Positions 34,876 through 39,384 of a stretch of 39,384 nucleotides of DNA are shown piece by piece; position 1 is the stretch's first letter, and every line of letters begins with the position of its first letter. Under the pieces are notes generated by a model. The model was not told where the DNA came from. It searched no databases and saw only the letters and a list, made by a program, of their open reading frames with translations. The stretch lies in NCBI GenBank assembly GCA_002691685.1, contig NZIQ01000032.1, positions 1-39,384 on the forward strand, in the 5' to 3' direction. Source of the stretch: Flavobacteriaceae bacterium. GTDB taxonomy: Bacteria > Bacteroidota > Bacteroidia > Flavobacteriales > Flavobacteriaceae. The translations under genes and the position numbers were made by a program.

Positions 34876-36324
34876 ATGAAAAAATATTTAGCACTCGTTT
34901 TATTTTCGGTTCTTTTAGCATGTTCAGACGAATTTGTCGACGTAGATTCTTTTGACCAAGATTCTGAAAGTTTTTTCAATACACCAGAAGATTATCAGTC
35001 AGCGTTGATTGCCGCATATGATTTATTACAGGCAACATATATCAATGTTATGCTTGGAGAAATCGCCTCTAACAACACCTTAGCCGGTGGGGAATCTGCA
35101 ACAGATGTTCCTGGAATTCAAGAAATCGACGACATGATTCACACACCAGTGAACCAGCAACTAAGAGATATGTGGTCTTGGATGTACGCAGGAATCAATC
35201 GAGCCAATTTTATTTTAGAATTTAAAGACAATATTGAATTTGCGGAAAAAGAAGGGATTTTGGCAGAAGCCCGTTTTTTAAGAGCATACTATTATTTCGA
35301 ATTGATTAAATGGTTTGGAGATGTTCCATTTGTATTGGATCAGCGCATTCAATTTGGAGATCAATACATCATAGATCGCACGCCAAAGGCAGAAATCTAT
35401 GCGCAGCTTGAAGTTGATCTTGCTCAAGGGGCACAGGTCTTACCAGATGTTACTGCCGAAGCAGGAAGAGTGACCAAAGGAGCCGCCTTAGCCTTATTAG
35501 GAAAAATACATTTGTATCAAGGGGAGTTCGAAGCTGCTGCAACTGCACTTGAGGAGGTAATCAATTCTGGAGCCTACGATTTAGTTGGTGATTACGGCAC
35601 CCTTTTCGAAAATGATAACGAGAATACTGTAGAGTCTGTTTTTGAAGTGCAGTACACTGATATAGAAGGAGCAGGTTTTGGATGTTTGCAGTGTTCAGAA
35701 GGGAATATTGCTGTAGGATTTAATGGAATTCGAAACTATTCGGGTCCTGTTTTCGAATCAGGATTTAGTTTCAACGTACCAACAGCAGAAGCCTATCAAG
35801 CATTTGAACCTCAAGATTTGAGAAGAGATGTAGCCATTCTCGATATCGAGGCTTGGGCCAATGCTAACACTGACGTTTCTTACGATATTGGCTTTGAGCA
35901 TACAGGATACTACAATAGAAAATATTTAGCGCGTCAAGGAGATTTAAATACCCCAGATGCGAACTTGACCAATCCAAACAACTACCGATCTATTCGCTTT
36001 GCAGATGTTTTACTCATGGCTGCAGAAGCATTGAATAGAGGACAAATCAGCGATACAAGAGCACAAGTTTATTTGAATAGAGTTCGCGGTAGAGCGGGAC
36101 TTACTTCGGCAGCAGAAACAGGTCAAGCCTTAACAGAGGTCATTTATCAAGAACGCAGGTTAGAGTTGATGGGTGAGGGACATCACTTCTTTGATTTGGT
36201 GAGAACCCAAAGAGCAGCCAGCGCAATAACAGGATTTGTAAGTGGAAAACACGAGTTGTTTCCCATTCCAAATATAGAAATTGAACTAGCGGGAAATCGC
36301 TGGTCTCAAAACCCAGGATATTAA
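34876..36324 (+). CDS. SusD/RagB-family glycan-binding outer-membrane lipoprotein
   Basis: The 482-residue lipoprotein has its lipid-acceptor Cys at 16 (LLACSDEF). Acidic residues follow, as in Bacteroidota surface-export signals. Helical TPR-like SusD blocks are clear: MWSWMYAGINRANFIL, LAEARFLRAYYYFELIKWFGDVP, AEIYAQLEVDL, ALLGKIHLYQGEFEAA, RFADVLLMAAEALNRG and IYQERRLELMGEGHHFFDLVR. It caps the SusC barrel and captures glycan. The segment EIASNNTLAGGESATDV resembles what I recall of SusD proteins in beta-1,3-glucan loci; this is from memory and not a proof of substrate. Confidence 0.94.
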   Translation: MKKYLALVLFSVLLACSDEFVDVDSFDQDSESFFNTPEDYQSALIAAYDLLQATYINVMLGEIASNNTLAGGESATDVPGIQEIDDMIHTPVNQQLRDMWSWMYAGINRANFILEFKDNIEFAEKEGILAEARFLRAYYYFELIKWFGDVPFVLDQRIQFGDQYIIDRTPKAEIYAQLEVDLAQGAQVLPDVTAEAGRVTKGAALALLGKIHLYQGEFEAAATALEEVINSGAYDLVGDYGTLFENDNENTVESVFEVQYTDIEGAGFGCLQCSEGNIAVGFNGIRNYSGPVFESGFSFNVPTAEAYQAFEPQDLRRDVAILDIEAWANANTDVSYDIGFEHTGYYNRKYLARQGDLNTPDANLTNPNNYRSIRFADVLLMAAEALNRGQISDTRAQVYLNRVRGRAGLTSAAETGQALTEVIYQERRLELMGEGHHFFDLVRTQRAASAITGFVSGKHELFPIPNIEIELAGNRWSQNPGY

Positions 36325-36353
36325 AATAACTACTAATTAATTTTAAAAAGAAG

Positions 36354-39300
36354 ATGAATACAACTAAGAAATTATTAGCTTTTATGGCCCTAATGGCCAT
36401 AGTTTTAGTGAGTTGTGAAAAAGACGAGGAGCCAGAACCAGAGGTTATGCCTCCAAGTAATGTTGCTGCTACAGTCGTAGTTTCGACAGACAACTCAGGT
36501 GACGTAACGGTCACTCCAACTGCAGATGGTGCAAGTAGATTCGACCTTTATTGGGGAGATGCAACAACTGCTCCTACGACAGTGAACCCAGGTTCAAGCG
36601 CTACACATACTTACGAAGAAGGTGATTATACCTTAAGAGTGGTAGCTGTTGGATCAACAGGTTTAACCGCAGAAATCACAAAACCAGTTAACGTTACTTT
36701 TGCAGCACCTGCTAACCTAGCAGTAAATGCCGCTATTTCTGAAACCAACTTGTTTGAAGTTACGGTTACACCAACCGCTGACAATGCGTCTATGTTTGAT
36801 GTAGACTTTGGCGTTGAAGGTGCAGACGTACAAAGTATTTTGGCAAGTGAATCAGCGACTTACGAGTATGCTGAAGCTGGCGATTACACCATTACAGTTA
36901 CAGCTAAAGGAGCTGGAGCTGCCACTTCTGAAGCGACAGAGACCGTTTCAATCACTGGACCAACAGGTTCAATAGAATTACCTATTGATTTCGAAGATGC
37001 TACTGTTGCTTATGAGTTCTTTGATTTTGAAGGAAACTTTGCCTCTGTTGTAGACAACCCAGACACTAATGGTAACGAAAGTGCTAAAGTAGGGTCGATT
37101 TTAAAGACTTCAGGTTCAGCCGTATTCGCTGGATCAATAATCACTCTAGGAAGCGCTATTGACTTTACGCAAGGTAACACGTTTCAAATGAAGGCTTGGT
37201 CTCCAAAAGCTGGAGGTACAGTAAAAATGAAATTAGAAGACAGCAGCGACCCACCAGTTGGAATTGAAGTTGATGCAACGACTGAAAACGCAAGTGCTTG
37301 GGAAACCTTATCATTCAATTTTGCTGCTCAAATCAATCCGGAAATTTCTTATAACAAAGTCATTATATTCTTTGACTTTGGAAACCCAGGAGATGATACA
37401 ACTTACTATTTCGATGACATCGAATTGGTTGAAGGCGCAAGTAAAGAAAGACCACAATTACCACTAGGTTTTGAAAACAGTGATACTGAGGACTACACTT
37501 GGGGTGTATTTGGAGGTGTTGACCCTGCCGAGGTTATTGCCAATCCTGACACCAATGGTAATACATCAGCAAATGTTACTGCTATTACTAAAAATGCCGG
37601 AGCAGAAGTTTGGGCAGGTGCCTCATTAAATTTAAATGGTGCAATTGATTGGTCGGCTGGAACAACGGTTAAAATAGATGTATGGTCACCAAGAGTAGGA
37701 ACACCAATTTTATTGAAACTTGAAGATTCAAGTACGAATACAGGAGGTGGAGCTTCGACTTTTGCAGAAGTAAGTGTATCGTCTACTCAAGCTGGAATGT
37801 GGGAGACACTATATTTTGACATGACAGGTGCCAATGGTGGATTTGCTACCACAACTACCTATGATGCAGTTGTAGTCTTCCCAGACTTTGGAACAAACGG
37901 TGGAGGAGAAACTTTCTACGTTGATAATATTGAAGTTACTGCTGACAACGGCGGTAACGGCGGAAATGATGCGCCAACAATGGCTGCACCAACTCCAACC
38001 CAAGACGCTGCAGATGTTATCGCTATTTATAGTGATACCTACACGCCAATCACAGTGACTGAGTTCCCAACTGAATGGTCTTCGTCAGGATATGAAGAGG
38101 TTCAAATCGCTGGAAACAATACGGTTAAATATGCCGGTCTTGATTTCACGGGAATTGTTACTGATTATAATAATCCAACAGATTTAACAGGCATGACGCA
38201 CGTTCACTTTGACTATTGGACTGCTGATGGAGAAGAAATCGGATTAAAACTAGTAAACACAGTTATAAGTCAAGAGGACATAGAAACTAGAGTTACTACA
38301 AAGAATGAGTGGGTAAGTGTTGACATTGCATTAGATGATTTTGCATTTGATCGCTCTCAAGTGACTCAAATTCTTTTTGACAACATGCCAGCAGGTAATA
38401 TCACTTTATACATGGATAACCTTTATTTCTATGCTGAAGCCACGGGAGGAGATGCACCATCTACTGCAGCTCCAACACCAGCGCGTGACGCTGCAGATGT
38501 TATCTCAATCTACAGTGATGCCTACACCCCTACCACAGTTACTGAATTACCAACTGAATGGTCAGGTTCTGGATTTGAAGCAATTCAAATCGAAGGCAAC
38601 AACACAATCAAATATGTTGATTTAGATTTCACAGGTATCGTAACTGATTATGGTAACCCAACAGACTTATCATCAATGACACACGTTCACTTTGATTATT
38701 GGTCACCTGACGGAGAAACGATAGGATTAAAATTAGTAAACACTACTACAGATCCAGTTCAAGAAGACATTGAAACTACAGGAGTAGCTCAAGGCCAATG
38801 GGTAGGTGTTGACATTGCATTAGATGATTTTGCATTTGATCGTTCTGCTGTAACTCAAATATTGTTTGACAATATGGTAGCAGGAACAATTACATTATAT
38901 ATGGACAATTTATATTTTTATGTTGACGATAATGGAGGAGGTGGAAACACTGCACCAACTACTGCAGCTCCAACACCAACTAAAGACGCCGCTAATGTTA
39001 TTTCAATCTACAGTGATGCCTATACCCCTACGACAGTTAGTGAATTACCAACTGAATGGTCAGGTTCTGGATTTGAAGAAATTCAACTCGAAGGAAACAA
39101 CACAATCAAATATTTTGATTTAGATTTCACAGGTATAGTTACTGATTACGGTAACCCAACAGACTTGTCAGGAATGACTCACGTTCATTTTGATTATTGG
39201 TCAGCTGATGGTGAAACGATAGGATTAAAATTAGTAAACACTACTACAGATCCAGTTCAAGAAGACATTGAAACTACAGGAGTAGCTCAAGGTCAATGGG

Positions 39301-39384
39301 TAGGTGTTGACATTGCATTAGATGATTTTGCATTTGATCGTTCTGCTGTAACTCAAATATTGTTTGACAATATGGTAGCAGGAA
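36354..39384 (+). CDS. Multidomain surface glycan-binding lipoprotein, 3' end outside the window
   Basis: The frame is open from ATG at 36354 to the window end (1010 codons, no stop). The lipoprotein Cys is at 21, followed by EKDEE, a good surface-export signal. Domains in order are two PKD-like domains (33-116, 117-202), two related CBM-like beta-sandwich domains (204-360, 367-530; each with NPDTNGN, a WSP motif and LKLEDSS or similar), and three copies of a ~160-residue module starting at 540, 701 and 867 (APTPxxDAADVIxIYSD, GNNTxKY, THVHFDYW, FDNM, YMDNLYFY). Gly/Asn-rich linkers join them. The third copy is cut by the window. By position it is the SusE/SGBP-type third component of the PUL. 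Laminarin is a plausible ligand, because similar C-terminal modules occur on flavobacterial laminarinases (recalled, not searched). Confidence 0.88.
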   Translation, partial: MNTTKKLLAFMALMAIVLVSCEKDEEPEPEVMPPSNVAATVVVSTDNSGDVTVTPTADGASRFDLYWGDATTAPTTVNPGSSATHTYEEGDYTLRVVAVGSTGLTAEITKPVNVTFAAPANLAVNAAISETNLFEVTVTPTADNASMFDVDFGVEGADVQSILASESATYEYAEAGDYTITVTAKGAGAATSEATETVSITGPTGSIELPIDFEDATVAYEFFDFEGNFASVVDNPDTNGNESAKVGSILKTSGSAVFAGSIITLGSAIDFTQGNTFQMKAWSPKAGGTVKMKLEDSSDPPVGIEVDATTENASAWETLSFNFAAQINPEISYNKVIIFFDFGNPGDDTTYYFDDIELVEGASKERPQLPLGFENSDTEDYTWGVFGGVDPAEVIANPDTNGNTSANVTAITKNAGAEVWAGASLNLNGAIDWSAGTTVKIDVWSPRVGTPILLKLEDSSTNTGGGASTFAEVSVSSTQAGMWETLYFDMTGANGGFATTTTYDAVVVFPDFGTNGGGETFYVDNIEVTADNGGNGGNDAPTMAAPTPTQDAADVIAIYSDTYTPITVTEFPTEWSSSGYEEVQIAGNNTVKYAGLDFTGIVTDYNNPTDLTGMTHVHFDYWTADGEEIGLKLVNTVISQEDIETRVTTKNEWVSVDIALDDFAFDRSQVTQILFDNMPAGNITLYMDNLYFYAEATGGDAPSTAAPTPARDAADVISIYSDAYTPTTVTELPTEWSGSGFEAIQIEGNNTIKYVDLDFTGIVTDYGNPTDLSSMTHVHFDYWSPDGETIGLKLVNTTTDPVQEDIETTGVAQGQWVGVDIALDDFAFDRSAVTQILFDNMVAGTITLYMDNLYFYVDDNGGGGNTAPTTAAPTPTKDAANVISIYSDAYTPTTVSELPTEWSGSGFEEIQLEGNNTIKYFDLDFTGIVTDYGNPTDLSGMTHVHFDYWSADGETIGLKLVNTTTDPVQEDIETTGVAQGQWVGVDIALDDFAFDRSAVTQILFDNMVAG
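37971..38453 (+). repeat. Repeat module copy 1 of the surface lipoprotein
   Basis: Codons 540-700, 483 bases. It begins APTMAAPTPTQDAADV and ends at YFYAEATGGD. It is the most diverged of the three copies but shares a stretch of about 37 identical bases with the others around 38319-38355 (encoding VDIALDDFAFDR). Confidence 0.85.
38454..38951 (+). repeat. Repeat module copy 2 of the surface lipoprotein
   Basis: Codons 701-866, 498 bases. It begins APSTAAPTPARDAADV and ends at a DDNGGGGNT linker. By hand count it differs from copy 3 at about 28 of the first 261 bases but at only one of the next 172. Confidence 0.88.
38952..39384 (+). repeat. Repeat module copy 3 of the surface lipoprotein (cut by the window end)
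   Basis: Codons 867 onward, beginning APTTAAPTPTKDAANV. The 433 visible bases align with copy 2 without gaps at an offset of 498. From 39213 to the end, 171 of 172 bases are identical to 38715-38886. Further copies may lie beyond the window. Confidence 0.88.

Noticed and set aside
36140-36514. 124-codon open frame on the - strand over the susD/lipoprotein junction
   Set aside because: It overlaps two strongly supported genes in antisense and encodes low-complexity sequence.
38377-39123. Two similar + strand frames (82 and 67 codons) in the repeat region
   Set aside because: They are the same out-of-frame reading of repeat copies 2 and 3, and resemble each other only because the DNA is repeated.
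37971-39384. Tandem repeats as a CRISPR array or intergenic satellite
   Set aside because: The units are about 160 codons, remain in frame and encode a folded-looking domain; there are no short spaced repeats.

Overview
The window comes from a low-GC member of the Bacteroidota, almost certainly a gliding, probably marine Flavobacteriia. The evidence is a gldH gliding-motility lipoprotein gene, a SusC/SusD pair, flavobacterial families (DUF4292, HU-CCDC81/SPOR protein), an ATP synthase cluster without atpD/atpC next to it, promoters of the Bacteroidota type (TTG, spacer, TAnnTTTG), and an absence of Shine-Dalgarno sequences. No tRNA, rRNA, CRISPR array, transposase or integrase was seen, and no gene-free stretch exceeds 300 bases.

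Layout. (1) 1-3829: ATP synthase genes atpB (last codons only), atpE, atpF, atpH, atpA and atpG, with a strong hairpin between atpE and atpF. (2) 3886-9160: an envelope cluster on the + strand holding a small lipoprotein, a Wzx/MATE-like flippase, dut, a sugar-1-phosphate nucleotidyltransferase, a DUF4292 lipoprotein and an EnvC-like protein whose LytM domain lacks its zinc ligands. (3) 9173-13162: an acyl-CoA thioesterase and a HU-CCDC81/SPOR membrane protein on the - strand, dprA on the +, trpS and a small unknown gene on the -. (4) 13418-15650: a maleate-isomerase-like gene overlapping a YrdC-domain gene, then a PlsC-type acyltransferase. (5) 15661-22170: recA (-) diverging from ricT-gldH-PBP1A-scoA-scoB (+), a run in which most genes overlap. 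(6) 22222-25639: the sdhC-sdhA-sdhB operon (-), convergent with scoAB and separated from it by a hairpin terminator. (7) 25925-28777: a large secreted BNR/VPS10-type beta-propeller protein (-). (8) 28835 to the end: a polysaccharide utilisation locus (PUL) made of a membrane-spanning propeller/Y_Y_Y/LuxR-HTH regulator, SusC, SusD, and a long multidomain surface lipoprotein that runs off the window.

How it fits together. Most of the window is core metabolism and envelope biology. ScoAB makes succinate from succinyl-CoA while activating acetoacetate, and SdhCAB oxidises succinate to feed the quinone pool and the ATP synthase. The right end is the accessory part. The SusCD pair and a lipoprotein with two PKD domains, two CBM-like domains and at least three copies of a repeated ~160-residue module suggest capture of a marine polysaccharide; beta-1,3-glucan (laminarin) is my best guess. 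Adjacent repeat copies are almost identical in one part and clearly diverged in another, a sign of recent duplication or gene conversion. The susC leader carries three copies of a CTRCATTAC motif that may bind the neighbouring LuxR-type regulator. I found no clear evidence of a wholly new system. The least ordinary items are this repeat array with its candidate operator, the maleate-isomerase-like/YrdC overlapping pair, and the atpE-atpF hairpin.
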